A DNA stretch of 64,000 nt from Bosea sp. (in: a-proteobacteria) (GCF_023953965.1 NZ_JAMLIX010000001.1:2418501-2482500); one strand, 5' to 3'; positions 42,854 through 52,318 are shown, numbered from the stretch's first letter. A program made the numbers and translations. The notes: generated from the letters alone by a model not told the origin.

Positions 42854-43474
42854 ATGACCCGCCTCGTCGTCGCACCGGGCGTCGTCCACTGGCCGGGCCG
42901 GCTCGCGCCGGTGGAGCAGGCGGCGCTGGTCGCGGAACTCAGGGCGGTGGCGCGCAAGGCGCCGTTCTTCCAGCCGCGCATGCCGAAGACCGGCAAGCCC
43001 TTCTCGGTGCGCATGACCAATTGCGGCTCGCTCGGCTGGGTTTCCGACGAGAAGGGCTATCGCTACCAGCCGCTGCATCCTGAAACCGGCGAGCCCTGGC
43101 CGCTGATGCCGGCGCCGCTCATGGACCTGTGGACGGAGCTTGCCGGCTATCCGCATCCGCCCGAGGCCTGCCTCGTCAATTTCTACGCCGCCGGCGCGAA
43201 GATGGGCCTGCATCAGGACCGCGACGAGCAGGATTTCGATGCTCCGGTGCTGTCGGTCTCGCTCGGCGACGCCGCTCTCTTCCGCATCGGCGGCACGACC
43301 CGCGGCGGCAGGACGATGTCGCTCAGGCTCGCTTCCGGCGACGTGCTGCTGTTCGGCGGAGAGGCGCGGCTCGCCTATCACGGCATCGACCGTATCCTGT
43401 CGGGCTCCTCGACGCTGCTGCCGGAGGGCGGGCGGATCAACCTGACGCTGAGAAGGGTGACGAAGCCGAAATAG
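42854..43474 (+). CDS. alkB: DNA/RNA alkylation repair dioxygenase AlkB
   Basis: A 206-residue Fe(II)/2-oxoglutarate dioxygenase with iron ligands H120-x-D122 (LHQDRDE) and H176 (AYHGIDR), and the oxoglutarate arginines R194 and R200 (GRINLTLRR). The nucleotide-recognition lid (FSVRMTNCGSLGW) is present. It removes 1-methyladenine and 3-methylcytosine. Spacing of 4 bp makes it the second gene of a dapB operon, with no obvious functional link. A hairpin repeat follows. Confidence 0.93.
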   Translation: MTRLVVAPGVVHWPGRLAPVEQAALVAELRAVARKAPFFQPRMPKTGKPFSVRMTNCGSLGWVSDEKGYRYQPLHPETGEPWPLMPAPLMDLWTELAGYPHPPEACLVNFYAAGAKMGLHQDRDEQDFDAPVLSVSLGDAALFRIGGTTRGGRTMSLRLASGDVLLFGGEARLAYHGIDRILSGSSTLLPEGGRINLTLRRVTKPK

Positions 43475-43494
43475 CGTTCGCCCGGCCTGGAGCC

Positions 43495-43546
43495 ACCCCT
43501 GTCATTCCGGGTTCTCCGCTGACGGGAAGCCCCGAATGACAGGGGT
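43495..43546. repeat. TGTCATTCCGGG hairpin repeat, copy 1
   Basis: Arms acccctgtcattccggg (43495-43511) and ccccgaatgacaggggt (43530-43546) pair over 16 of 17 positions. It lies between convergent alkB and the TRIC gene and can serve as a bidirectional transcription end. The same core recurs at 53948-54003 and, decayed, at 63226-63274. Confidence 0.75.
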
Positions 43547-43547
43547 C

Positions 43548-44168
43548 CTAATCCTGCGCCTTGCGGAGCAGGCCGGGGAACGACCAGCCGAACAGCAGCG
43601 AGCCGGCCCGCAGGCCGAAGCCGGCCGTGAGCCCCCCGAGCACCACGATCGCGACAGGCAGGCCGAGGCCGGTGAGCAGCGCCGTCATGGCCGCTCCCGC
43701 TGTTGCGGCGGTGACGTAGAAATCGCGACTCCACAGCACCATCGGCCGGTCGCCGGCGAGAATGTCGCGCAGGATGCCGCCGAAGGTCGCGGTCATCGCG
43801 CCGAGCGCGACGGCCGAGAGCACCGGCACCGCCGCGTCCAGGCCCCTGAGCGTGCCGACGACGGCGAAGAGCGAGAGCCCCGCCGCGTCGGACCAGAGCA
43901 TCAGCTTGCGCCCGGCCCAGCCTTCGAGGACGCCGGGGCGGAGATAGGCCAGGGCCCAGGCGGCGAGCGCGACGATGGTGCAGATGACGACGTCGCCGGG
44001 ATTGTGCACCCAGAAGATGCCGCGCCCGAGCAGCACGTCGCGCAAGGTCCCGCCGCCGACGCCGGTGACGGTCGCCAGCAGGATGAAGCCGAACGGGTCC
44101 ATGCCCTTGCGGGCGGCGACGAGGGCGCCGGTCAGCGCGAAGATGGCGACGCCGGCAGCCTCGAACAC
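43548..44168 (-). CDS. TRIC/UPF0126 family membrane channel protein
   Basis: A 206-residue protein with two homologous halves of three helices: GVAIFALTGALVAARKGMDPFG ... GTLRDVLLGRG and GLSLFAVVGT ... GGILRDILAGDRP. This is the YicG/YadS family, structurally related to trimeric intracellular cation channels. GTG 44168 begins 4 bp after grpE and has no ribosome site, suggesting coupling. The family is also annotated as glycine transporter; the substrate is unknown here. Confidence 0.85.
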   Translation of the reverse strand: MFEAAGVAIFALTGALVAARKGMDPFGFILLATVTGVGGGTLRDVLLGRGIFWVHNPGDVVICTIVALAAWALAYLRPGVLEGWAGRKLMLWSDAAGLSLFAVVGTLRGLDAAVPVLSAVALGAMTATFGGILRDILAGDRPMVLWSRDFYVTAATAGAAMTALLTGLGLPVAIVVLGGLTAGFGLRAGSLLFGWSFPGLLRKAQD

Positions 44169-44172
44169 GGCG

Positions 44173-44778
44173 TCAGTGCGGTGCGGCTGGTGCTTCGGGC
44201 GCCCTGGGCGCGCCGGCGGAGACGCCGACGAGGGCCGGGCGCAGCACGCGCTCGCCGATCGTGTAGCCGACCTGCACGACCTTGCAGACCAGCCCCTTGG
44301 CGATCGCGGGATCGGGCGCCTCGAACATGGCCTGGTGCAGGTTGGGATCGAATTTCTCAGCCAGCGGATCGATGCGGCGCACGCCATGGCGCTCCAGCGT
44401 CTTGAGCAGTTCGCGCTCGGTCAGCTCGACGCCTTCGTTCAGCGCCTTCGTCAGGGCGTCGGCTTTCGCCAGCGCGTCGGCCGGGACGCTTTCGAGCGCG
44501 CGGCGCAGATTGTCGGAGGAGCCGAGCATGTCGCGGGCGAAGCTCGTCACCGCATAGGCCTTGGCGTCGGCGATCTCGCGCTCGGTGCGCCGGCGCAGGT
44601 TTTCCATGTCGGCGAGCGTCCGCAGCAGCTTGTCCTTGAGATCGTCGCGCTCAGCCTGAACCTTGGCGAGCTCGGCGGCCTGTCCTGCCTCGGCGGCGGC
44701 CGCCTGCTCGGGCGCCTGGGCACCGGATTCGAGATTGGGGTCTTCCGTCGCAGGGTTCTGCGTCATCTTGTCTTCCAT
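44173..44778 (-). CDS. grpE: Nucleotide exchange factor GrpE
   Basis: A 201-residue GrpE: acidic N-tail, long helix (DDLKDKLLRTLADMENLRRR), FARDMLGSSDNLRRAL, and the beta domain FDPNLHQAMF, VCKVVQVGYTIGERVLRPALVGVS. It releases ADP from DnaK. Start 44778 or 44766 are both plausible; the inner ATG has a better spaced GGAAG. hrcA, often upstream, is absent. Confidence 0.95.
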   Translation of the reverse strand: MEDKMTQNPATEDPNLESGAQAPEQAAAAEAGQAAELAKVQAERDDLKDKLLRTLADMENLRRRTEREIADAKAYAVTSFARDMLGSSDNLRRALESVPADALAKADALTKALNEGVELTERELLKTLERHGVRRIDPLAEKFDPNLHQAMFEAPDPAIAKGLVCKVVQVGYTIGERVLRPALVGVSAGAPRAPEAPAAPH

Positions 44779-44873
44779 GTCCCTTTTTCGGCCGGCTCAC
44801 GCCGCCCTTGCGGGGCCGGCCCGTCGGGCGTAAGCCGCTTGCGTGCCGGATATCGGCCTTATGGCCCCTCAAA

Positions 44874-47690
44874 TCAAGCGCGGGGCGGCAATTTCGCCTT
44901 GGCCTGGACCGGCTTCTCGGCCTCCAGCTTGAAGACGTCGAGCAGAGCCTTCCGGATCGTAAGCTGCCGGCCGGTCGAGACGATCTTCGCCTGGGTCAGG
45001 TCGGTGACGTAGAACACGTCGACCGCCTTCTCGCCGAAGGTCGCGATATGGGCCGAGGCGATGTTGAGGTTGAGCTTCCCGATCGCGGTGGTGAGATCGT
45101 AGAGCAGGCCCGGCCGGTCGAGGCCGGACACCTCCAGCACCGAATGCTGCGCAGCGAGCACGTTGTCGATGATGACCTCCGGCGCGACCTGGAAGGTCTG
45201 GCCGCGCGGCGGCGGGGCGCGGCGCTCAGCCACCAGATCGGCGATCCTGATCTCGCCCTTGAGCGCCCGCTCGATCGCGTCGGCGATGCGCTCGGCCCGG
45301 CGCAACTCGTCGTCGTCGCGCTCGAAGGCCCGCGAGATCGCGATCGTGTCGAGCGCGAGCCCGTCGCTGGTGGTGAAGATCTGCGCGTCGGCGATGTTGC
45401 CGCCGGAGGCCGCGCAGGCGCCGGTGACGATGGCGAGCAGGCGCGGATGGTCGGGCGCCAGCACGGTGAGCACGGTCACGCCGCGAAACTCGTCGGTCTC
45501 GACGATGGTCGCCATGCTGCGCCCGGCCGCTTCCGCCTCGCGCAGGAAGCGGGCGTGCTTCTCCTGCTCCTCGGGATCGACCTTGATCCAGTAGGCCGGA
45601 TAATGGCGGGCGATATAGGCCTCGCGCTCCTCGGCACTCCAGTCGGGCAGGCGCCGGCGCAGTTCGTCCTGCTTCTGGCGGACGCGCGCCTTGCGCTCGA
45701 CCGCCGAATGCCCGCCGGTGAGCACGAGCTCGGTCTCGTAATAGAGCGTGCGCAGGAGCTGCCCCTTCCAGCCGTTCCAGACGCCGGGGCCCACCGCCTT
45801 GATGTCGGCCACGGTGAGAATCAGCAGGAGCTTCAGCCGCTCCAGCGTCTGGACGGTCGCGGCGAAGCTTTCGATCGTCTTGGGGTCGCCGAGGTCGCGG
45901 CTCTGCGCCACGGTCGACATGTCGAGATGGTGCTCGACCAGCCAGGCGACGGTCTCGGTCTGCGCGCTGGTCAGGCCGAAGCGCGGTCCGAGCTTGCGGG
46001 CGATCCGCGCGCCGGCGATCGAATGGTCTTCCGCGCGGCCCTTGGCGATGTCGTGCAGCAGGAGCGCGACATAAAGCGCGCGCCGGTTGGCGATGGTCGG
46101 CATGATCTCGTTGGAGAGCGGATGCTCGGCCTCGAGCACGCCGGCGTCGATCTCGGCGAGGATTCCCATGGCGCGGATCAGATGCTCGTCCACCGTGTAG
46201 TGGTGGTACATGTTGAACTGCATCATCGCGACGATGCGGCCGAAATCCGGGACGAAGCGGCCGAGCAGCCCCGATTCGTTCATCCGCCGCAGCACCACCT
46301 CCGGCGAGCGCCGGCCGGTGACGATCTCCAGGAAGATGCGGTTGGCCTCAGGGTCGTTGCGCAGGGCCGGGGTGACGAACCTGAGCGACTGCGTCACCAG
46401 CCGGCTGGCATCCGGGTGGATGGCGAGGTCCTCGCGGCTGGCGATGGCGTAGAGCCGCAGCAGATTGACCGGATCGCGCTCGAAGGCGCCGTCGTCGACG
46501 ACGTCGAGGCGCTGGCTCGTCAGCCTGAAATCGGGATGGCCGAGCGAGCGCTCGCGCTTTCGCTTGCGCTTGGCAAGCGAGTCGAGCAGCTTCGACAGCG
46601 TTGCGCGCGGCTTCTGCTGGCGCGCCTCCAGCGCGGCGCAGACGATGGCCGTCAGGTCGCCGACGTCCTTGGCGATCAGGAAATAGGCCTTCATGAAGCG
46701 CTCGACCGGCGCCTGCCCGCGCCGGCCGGCATAGCCGATTTCCGCCGCGACCTGCCTTTGCAGGTCGAAGGACAGCCGCTCCTCGGCCCGGCCGGTGATG
46801 AAATGCAGCCAGCAGCGCACGCGCCAGAGGAACTCCTCCGAGCGCTGGAACATCAGCAATTCCTGCTCGTCGAACAGCCCGGCCCCGACGAGTTCGCGCA
46901 CGTCATGGATGCGGTAGGAATATTTGGCGATCCAGAACAGCGTGTTGAGATCGCGCAAGCCGCCCTTGCCGTCCTTGACGTTGGGCTCGACCAGATAGCG
47001 CGAGGCGCCGGCCCGCTGCACCCGAAGCTCGCGCTCGGCGAGCTTGGCCTCGGTGAAGGCCGCGGCCGTGCCCTCGACCACCTCGGCCTCGAAGCGGGCG
47101 ACCATCGCCTCGAACAGCGGCCGGTCGCCCGCCAGGAAGCGCGCCTCGAGCAGGGCGGTGCGGATCGTCATGTCGGCGCGGGCCTCGCGCACGCAATCGT
47201 CGATCGAGCGCACGGAATGGCCGGTCTTCAGCTTCAGATCCCAGAGCGGGTAGAGCATCGATTCGACCACGCTCTCGCCCCAGGCCGTCTGCTTGTGCGG
47301 GAACAGGAAGAGCAGATCGACATCGGAACCCGGCGCCAGCGTGCCGCGCCCGTAGCCGCCGACCGCGACGACCGCGATCCGCTCCGATTGCGAGGGGTTG
47401 TCGGCCGGGTAGAAATAGCCGGTCGCGGCGCCGTGCAGCGCGCGCATCACCGCATCCATCACCGCCGAGAGCCGGCGCGCGCAGGCAAGCCCGCCGCGCT
47501 GGCCCGCCAGGATCGCCCGCGCCGAGGCATGGCCCTCGTCGAGCACCTGCCTGAGCTCCGCCATCAGGACCTGCCGCATCAGGGCCTTGTCGCGCCGGTT
47601 GATCGTCTCGAACAGCCGCGCGACCCCGGCCTCGGGCGCGTGCAGCATCTCGGCGAGCGACAGGACGGGCTTGGGCGGAGGCGCTGTCAC
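44874..47690 (-). CDS. glnD: PII uridylyltransferase / uridylyl-removing enzyme GlnD
   Basis: A 938-residue GlnD. The nucleotidyltransferase motif is GGYGRGTLAPGSDVDLL (111-127), followed by an HD phosphohydrolase domain (LLLHDIAKGRAEDHS) and two C-terminal ACT domains (VTVLTVLAPDHPRL, LEVSGLDRPGLLYDLT). It uridylylates PII when glutamine is low and reverses this when glutamine is high, which controls glutamine synthetase and the NtrBC system and hence sigma-54 targets. It is complete and upstream of grpE on the same strand. Confidence 0.97.
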   Translation of the reverse strand: MTAPPPKPVLSLAEMLHAPEAGVARLFETINRRDKALMRQVLMAELRQVLDEGHASARAILAGQRGGLACARRLSAVMDAVMRALHGAATGYFYPADNPSQSERIAVVAVGGYGRGTLAPGSDVDLLFLFPHKQTAWGESVVESMLYPLWDLKLKTGHSVRSIDDCVREARADMTIRTALLEARFLAGDRPLFEAMVARFEAEVVEGTAAAFTEAKLAERELRVQRAGASRYLVEPNVKDGKGGLRDLNTLFWIAKYSYRIHDVRELVGAGLFDEQELLMFQRSEEFLWRVRCWLHFITGRAEERLSFDLQRQVAAEIGYAGRRGQAPVERFMKAYFLIAKDVGDLTAIVCAALEARQQKPRATLSKLLDSLAKRKRKRERSLGHPDFRLTSQRLDVVDDGAFERDPVNLLRLYAIASREDLAIHPDASRLVTQSLRFVTPALRNDPEANRIFLEIVTGRRSPEVVLRRMNESGLLGRFVPDFGRIVAMMQFNMYHHYTVDEHLIRAMGILAEIDAGVLEAEHPLSNEIMPTIANRRALYVALLLHDIAKGRAEDHSIAGARIARKLGPRFGLTSAQTETVAWLVEHHLDMSTVAQSRDLGDPKTIESFAATVQTLERLKLLLILTVADIKAVGPGVWNGWKGQLLRTLYYETELVLTGGHSAVERKARVRQKQDELRRRLPDWSAEEREAYIARHYPAYWIKVDPEEQEKHARFLREAEAAGRSMATIVETDEFRGVTVLTVLAPDHPRLLAIVTGACAASGGNIADAQIFTTSDGLALDTIAISRAFERDDDELRRAERIADAIERALKGEIRIADLVAERRAPPPRGQTFQVAPEVIIDNVLAAQHSVLEVSGLDRPGLLYDLTTAIGKLNLNIASAHIATFGEKAVDVFYVTDLTQAKIVSTGRQLTIRKALLDVFKLEAEKPVQAKAKLPPRA

Positions 47691-47750
47691 ATAGGCTCCG
47701 GTGCGGCGGGCGTCGCCTGTCGTAACATGCGGCGGCGAGCCGGCGAGAGC

Positions 47751-47780
47751 ACAAAATTAAACATACAAAATATGTTAAAT
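47751..47780. promoter_or_regulatory. AT-rich island upstream of ABC importer
   Basis: Unusually AT-rich for the window: acaaaattaaacatacaaaa followed by tatgttaaat. AACATA (47759-47764) and TATGTT (47770-47775) form an inverted repeat around a 5-nt centre. It lies between divergent glnD and ssuA-like genes. Confidence 0.5.
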
Positions 47781-47809
47781 AAAACAAACGCCATTCGTAG
47801 ATGTGTTGT

Positions 47810-47840
47810 TTGACAAACAGAACGGTTGGACCTAAAGGTC
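47810..47840 (+). promoter_or_regulatory. Putative promoter and operator of ABC importer
   Basis: TTGACA (47810-47815) and TAAAGG (47833-47838), spaced 17 nt. The palindrome gacctaaaggtc (47829-47840) covers the -10 site and could be an operator. It lies 118 nt before the first gene. Confidence 0.45.
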
Positions 47841-47957
47841 GGATACGCGCCGATTTGAGCCACCAGCTTGCGGGCGCGAAAAAAGTGCAGCTAAAGCGTG
47901 GGGCCAGGGACTTGAAGCCCTCCTGATCCCTCGCATCACCGACAGAGGGACACCCCC

Positions 47958-48920
47958 ATGACCAGCATCACCCGCCGTCTCGCGCTCGCTCTCGCCGCCG
48001 CCGCAGGCATCGCCGCGCCGGCCTTCGCGCAGGCGCCGAAGGAGATCCGGCTCGACTACGCCACCTACAACCCGGTCAGCCTCCTGCTGAAGGAGCGCGG
48101 CACGCTCGAGAAGGCGCTCGAGGCCGACGGCATCAAGGTGCGCTGGGTCTTCACCGCCGGCTCGAACAAGGCGCTCGAATTCCTCAATGCCGGCTCGATC
48201 GATTTCGGCTCGACGGCGGGCGCCGCCGCGCTGATCGGCAAGATCAACGGCAATCCGATCAAGTCGATCTATGTCTATTCCCGGCCGGAATGGACGGCGC
48301 TCGTCACCGGCGCCAAGAGCGAGATCACCAAGGTCGCCGACCTCAAGGGCAAGCGCGTCGCCGTCACCCGCGGCACCGATCCCCACATCTTCCTGGTCCG
48401 GGCGCTCGCCGATGCAGGGCTGACCGAGAAGGACGTCAAGCTCGTCCTGCTCCAGCACCCCGACGGGCGGCTTGCCCTGGAGCGAGGCGATGTCGACGCC
48501 TGGGCCGGGCTCGACCCGATGATGGCCGCAGCCGAGGTCGAGAGCGGGGCGAAGCTGTTCTACCGCAAGCCGGAGGACAACAGCTGGGGCATCCTCAACG
48601 TCCGCGAGGCTTTCGCAAACGAGAATCCGGCGCTGGTACGCAAGGTCATCGCGGCCTATGAAGAGGCGCGCGCCTATGCGCTCGCCAACCCGGACGCGGT
48701 GAAGAAGGTGCTGATCGACGCGACCAAGCTCCCCGGACCGGTGATCGATCGCCAGCTCACCCGCACCGAGCTGACCCACTCCGCCATCGGCCCGGCGCAG
48801 ATCGAGGGCATCACCGCTGCGGGCTTGGCACTCCAGCAGGCGGGCGTGCTGCCGGCCTCGACCGATGTGAAGGCCGCCGTCGACGCCCTGCTCGACCGGC
48901 GCTTCGTCCCCACCAACTGA
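47958..48920 (+). CDS. ABC transporter substrate-binding protein (aliphatic sulfonate type)
   Basis: A 320-residue periplasmic binding protein with signal peptide (TRRLALALAAAAGIAAPAFAQ). IRLDYATYNPVSLLLKERG, FLNAGSIDFGSTAGAAALIGKINGNPIKSIYVYSR and KGKRVAVTRGTDPHIFL fit the SsuA/TauA/NrtA group. Likely ligands are alkanesulfonates or similar sulfur compounds; the exact one is unknown. It is first in the permease-ATPase set. Confidence 0.85.
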   Translation: MTSITRRLALALAAAAGIAAPAFAQAPKEIRLDYATYNPVSLLLKERGTLEKALEADGIKVRWVFTAGSNKALEFLNAGSIDFGSTAGAAALIGKINGNPIKSIYVYSRPEWTALVTGAKSEITKVADLKGKRVAVTRGTDPHIFLVRALADAGLTEKDVKLVLLQHPDGRLALERGDVDAWAGLDPMMAAAEVESGAKLFYRKPEDNSWGILNVREAFANENPALVRKVIAAYEEARAYALANPDAVKKVLIDATKLPGPVIDRQLTRTELTHSAIGPAQIEGITAAGLALQQAGVLPASTDVKAAVDALLDRRFVPTN

Positions 48921-48939
48921 GACGGGGTGGCCGGCGGCG

Positions 48940-49770
48940 ATGAGCGTCCTGGAGATCGCAACCGAGCTCGACGAGCCTGAGCGGCGCCCCGCCGCCCAGC
49001 GCCGCTCCTACGGGCTCGCGATGGCCGGCTTCCTGCTGCCGGTCGTGCTGGCCATCCTCTGGGAATGGCTCGTCAAGGCCGGCATCGCCAATGGCCGGCT
49101 GATGCCGCCGCCCAGCGTCGTCGGCCGCACGCTCTGGGAGCTCGCCGCCTCGGGCGAGCTTGCGACCCACGCCGCCGCCACGCTCTGGCGCGTCGCGGCC
49201 GGCTTCGGGCTCGGCGCGCTCGCGGGCACGATCCTCGGCGCGATCACGGGGGCTCTGCCCGTCGCCCGCAGCCTGCTCGACCCGACCCTGCAGGCGCTGC
49301 GCGCGATCCCCTCGATCGCCTGGGTGCCGCTGTTCATCCTCTGGCTCGGCATCTTCGAGGCCTCGAAGGTGGCGCTGATCGCGGCCGGCGTCTTCTTCCC
49401 GGTCTATCTCGGCGTCGCCGCCGCGATCCAGGGCATCGACCGCAAGATCGTCGAGGTCGGCCGGGTCTTCCGCCTGTCGCGGCTCGCCATGGTGCGCCGC
49501 GTGCTGCTGCCGGCGATCCTGCCGGACTGGGTGACGTCGCTGCGCTCCGGCCTCGGCCTCGGCTTCATGTTCGTGGTCGCGGCCGAGATCATGGGGGCGA
49601 GCGAGGGACTGGGCTATCTGCTCGTCGACGGCCAGCAGCTCGGCCGGCCCGACACCATCATCGCGGCCATCATCAGCTTCGCCGTGCTCGGCAAGCTGGC
49701 GGACGGGCTGCTCGTCGCCATCACGCGTCCGTTTCTCGCCTGGCGCGATACGGCGCGCGACAAGCTCTGA
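48940..49770 (+). CDS. ABC transporter permease (SsuC/TauC type)
   Basis: A 276-residue inner-membrane permease with about six helices. The EAA loop lies in FRLSRLAMVRRVLLPAILPDW, and ALRAIPSIAWVPLFILWLGIFE is the typical sequence of the family. It takes the ligand from the binding protein and couples with the ATPase. It starts 19 bp after the binding protein gene. Confidence 0.9.
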   Translation: MSVLEIATELDEPERRPAAQRRSYGLAMAGFLLPVVLAILWEWLVKAGIANGRLMPPPSVVGRTLWELAASGELATHAAATLWRVAAGFGLGALAGTILGAITGALPVARSLLDPTLQALRAIPSIAWVPLFILWLGIFEASKVALIAAGVFFPVYLGVAAAIQGIDRKIVEVGRVFRLSRLAMVRRVLLPAILPDWVTSLRSGLGLGFMFVVAAEIMGASEGLGYLLVDGQQLGRPDTIIAAIISFAVLGKLADGLLVAITRPFLAWRDTARDKL

Positions 49771-49779
49771 AGGCTCCCC

Positions 49780-50562
49780 GTGCTGAGTTTCGACCGGCTC
49801 TCCAAGACCTATGCCGACGGCACGCGCGCCCTGTCCGCGATCACGCTCAAGGTCGGGCGCGGCGAGATCGTCGCCCTGCTCGGCGGCTCCGGCTGCGGCA
49901 AGACCACGCTGCTGCGCCTCGTCGCCGGGCTCGACCGGCCGAGCGAGGGCGCGATTCGCCTCGAAGACGAGGCGATCACCGAGCCGCGCGCCGATGTCGG
50001 CGTCATCTTCCAGGAACCGCGGCTCTTCCCCTGGCTCGGCGTCGCGGAGAATGTCGGCTTCGGGCTGTCGCACCTTGCCGCCCCCGAGCGCGCGGGGCTG
50101 GTGACCAACGCGCTGACGCGCGTCGGCCTCGCCGGCCACGAGAAGCGCTGGCCGCGCGAGCTCTCCGGCGGCCAGCAGCAGCGCGTCGCCATCGCGCGCG
50201 CGCTCGTCACGAGGCCGAAACTCCTTCTGATGGACGAGCCCTTCTCGGCGCTCGACGCCACGACGCGGGCGAGCCTGCACGGCCACCTGCTGGCGCTCTG
50301 GCAGGAAAGCCGGCCGACGGTGCTGATGGTCACCCACGATGTCGAGGAGGCGGTGACGCTCGCCGACCGCATCGTCGTGATGCAGCCCAAGCCAGGCCGC
50401 ATCTTCGACGAGCTCGACAATCCGCTCGCCCGCCCGCGCGACCGGCTTTCGCCCAGCTTCGAGGCCGCCAAGCGCGAGGCGTTGCGCGCGCTCGACCGCT
50501 CGCTGCGCGACGAGGCCCCGCATCAGGAAAAGGCGGCCGAGACCGCCGGGATGTGGTGGTAG
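49780..50562 (+). CDS. ABC transporter ATP-binding protein (SsuB type)
   Basis: A 260-residue ABC ATPase: Walker A GGSGCGKTT (~35-43), Q-loop FQEPRLFPWL, signature LSGGQQQRVAIARAL, Walker B LLLMDEPFSALD and H-loop THDVEEA. The FQEPRLFPWL form is characteristic of SsuB/TauB. It begins at GTG 49780, 9 bp after the permease. No sulfonate monooxygenase gene follows. Confidence 0.93.
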   Translation: MLSFDRLSKTYADGTRALSAITLKVGRGEIVALLGGSGCGKTTLLRLVAGLDRPSEGAIRLEDEAITEPRADVGVIFQEPRLFPWLGVAENVGFGLSHLAAPERAGLVTNALTRVGLAGHEKRWPRELSGGQQQRVAIARALVTRPKLLLMDEPFSALDATTRASLHGHLLALWQESRPTVLMVTHDVEEAVTLADRIVVMQPKPGRIFDELDNPLARPRDRLSPSFEAAKREALRALDRSLRDEAPHQEKAAETAGMWW

Positions 50563-50623
50563 GCCGGCTTTCGGTCTATCAGCGAACCTACCCGTTTTTC
50601 TAAATCGAACCGAGGCTCGACCC

Positions 50624-51133
50624 ATGGACGTCACCGCGCTGCGCGCCTTGCAGGCTCCCCTCAAGGACGAATACCGGACCAACCCAGAGGCGGCGATCAT
50701 CACGCTGAAGGCCCATGGCGAGCTCGACGACCAGCACATCGCCTGCAAGGTCGAGACCGGCCGCGCCATCGCGCTCGCGGGCCTCCATCCCGCCACCGGC
50801 GGCTCGGGCGCCGAGCTCTGCTCCGGCGACATGCTGCTGGAGGCGCTGGTCGCCTGCGCCGGCGTGACGCTGAAGGCGGTCGCGACCGCGCTCGAGATCG
50901 AGCTGAAGAAGGGCGTGGTCCGGGCCGAGGGCGACCTCGACTTCCGCGGCACGCTCGGCGTCGCCAGGGACGCGGCCGTCGGCTTCAAGGCGATCCGGCT
51001 TTCCTTCGACGTCGAGACCGATGCGCCGCAGGAGAAGCTCGACGCGCTGATCAAGCTGACCGAGCGCTACTGCGTCGTCTTCCAGACGCTGAACGTCAAG
51101 CCGGAGCTCACGGCGGTGCTGAACCGCGGCTGA
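50624..51133 (+). CDS. OsmC family protein
   Basis: A 169-residue OsmC/Ohr-fold protein: GGSGAELCSGDMLLEALVACAGVTL with the first redox Cys and RYCVVFQTLNVKPEL with the second. Such proteins reduce organic or lipid hydroperoxides. It follows the ABC operon by 61 bp and abuts the convergent rmuC, whose stop begins at the next base. Confidence 0.83.
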   Translation: MDVTALRALQAPLKDEYRTNPEAAIITLKAHGELDDQHIACKVETGRAIALAGLHPATGGSGAELCSGDMLLEALVACAGVTLKAVATALEIELKKGVVRAEGDLDFRGTLGVARDAAVGFKAIRLSFDVETDAPQEKLDALIKLTERYCVVFQTLNVKPELTAVLNRG

Positions 51134-52318
51134 TCACTCCGCCGCGCGCTTCAGCTCCAGCCCCTTGGCGAAGGGCAGCTTCGGCTCGCTCTTCTCGTCG
51201 TCGAAATCGAGCGCGCCGATCTTCTCGGCGCGGCTCGTCACCTTGCCGGCCGAGGTCTTGATCTGGCCGACATCCTCCTGCGCCTGGCGGAAATGGGTGT
51301 CGAGCTTGTCGACGCGCTCGCCGAGGCGGCGCACGTCGTCGAGCAGCCGGCCGACTTCGGTCTGGATCACCTGCGCCTCCTCGCGCATGCGCGCGTCGCG
51401 GACGAGCGACTGCATGAGCTGGATCGCCAGCGCCAGGAGCGAGGGCGAGACGATCATCACGCGGGCCCGGTGCGCCCGCTGCACGACATCGTCGAAATGC
51501 TCGTGCAGGTCGGCATAGATCGACTCCGACGGCACGAAGAGGAGCGCGATGTCCTGCGTCTCGCCGGGCAGGAAATAGCGCTCGGCGATATCCTTCACAT
51601 GCACGCCGACATCGCCGCGCACGCGCTGGCCGGCGGCCTTCCTCGCCTCCTCGCCGCGCGCCTCGCGCAGCAGCGTGAAGCTCTCCAGCGGGAATTTCGC
51701 GTCGATCACGAGGCCGCGCCCGTCGCCGGGCAGCGTCACGAGGCAGTCCGGCCGCTTGCCGTTCGAGAGCTGCGGCTGGAAGGCGAAGAAGGCGGCGGGC
51801 AGCCCGTCGCGGACGATCGCCTCCATCCGGCCCTGGCCATAGGCGCCGCGCGCCTGCTTGTTGGCGAGCACGTCACGCAGCGTCACCACCTCGGAGGTGA
51901 GGTCGCTCAGGTTCTTCTGGGCGCTGTCGATCACCGCCAGCCGCTCCTGCAGCTTGCCGAGGCTCTCGGTGGTCTGCCGGACGTTGCTCTCGAGCCCCGC
52001 GCCGACCTGCTGGCGCAGGCCGTCCATCCGCTCGGCGACGAGGCGGGCGAGGTCGCCCTGCCGGGTCGAGAGGATCTCGGCCATGGACTGCATCCGGCCG
52101 GCGAGCTCGGCCTGCTGGCGGTTCATCTCCGCGACCTTGTCGTCCATCTCGCGGGCGCGCTCGGTCGCCATCGCTGCCTCGATCGCGCGGCTCCTGCCGC
52201 CGCGCCAGGCCGCGACGACCGCCATCAGCAGCAGGAAAAGGCTCGCGGCCCCGAAGCCGAGCGCGGCCTCGGCCCATGTCACCGGGCGTTCCAGCAGGGT
52301 GAAGGCGATGGCGTTCAT
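51134..52318 (-). CDS. rmuC: DNA recombination protein RmuC
   Basis: A 394-residue protein: one N-terminal helix (~15-38), a coiled-coil region (~40-145), then the RmuC nuclease-like domain (FAFQPQLSNGKRPDCLV, VIDAKFPLESF, ALLFVPSESIYADL, VMIVSPSLLALAIQLM). RmuC limits inversion at short repeats; molecular activity is not well known. The end is convergent with osmC. Confidence 0.93.
   Translation of the reverse strand: MNAIAFTLLERPVTWAEAALGFGAASLFLLLMAVVAAWRGGRSRAIEAAMATERAREMDDKVAEMNRQQAELAGRMQSMAEILSTRQGDLARLVAERMDGLRQQVGAGLESNVRQTTESLGKLQERLAVIDSAQKNLSDLTSEVVTLRDVLANKQARGAYGQGRMEAIVRDGLPAAFFAFQPQLSNGKRPDCLVTLPGDGRGLVIDAKFPLESFTLLREARGEEARKAAGQRVRGDVGVHVKDIAERYFLPGETQDIALLFVPSESIYADLHEHFDDVVQRAHRARVMIVSPSLLALAIQLMQSLVRDARMREEAQVIQTEVGRLLDDVRRLGERVDKLDTHFRQAQEDVGQIKTSAGKVTSRAEKIGALDFDDEKSEPKLPFAKGLELKRAAE

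Noticed and set aside
44808..47813. A plus-strand open frame of about 1000 codons opposite glnD
   Set aside because: It is the antisense shadow of glnD created by high GC at third positions; it has no domain, and its composition (Arg, Asp, Gly, His-rich) is typical of such frames.
47958..50562. Naming the importer ssuABC outright
   Set aside because: Family fits but no monooxygenase gene is present and ligand is not determined by visible motifs.
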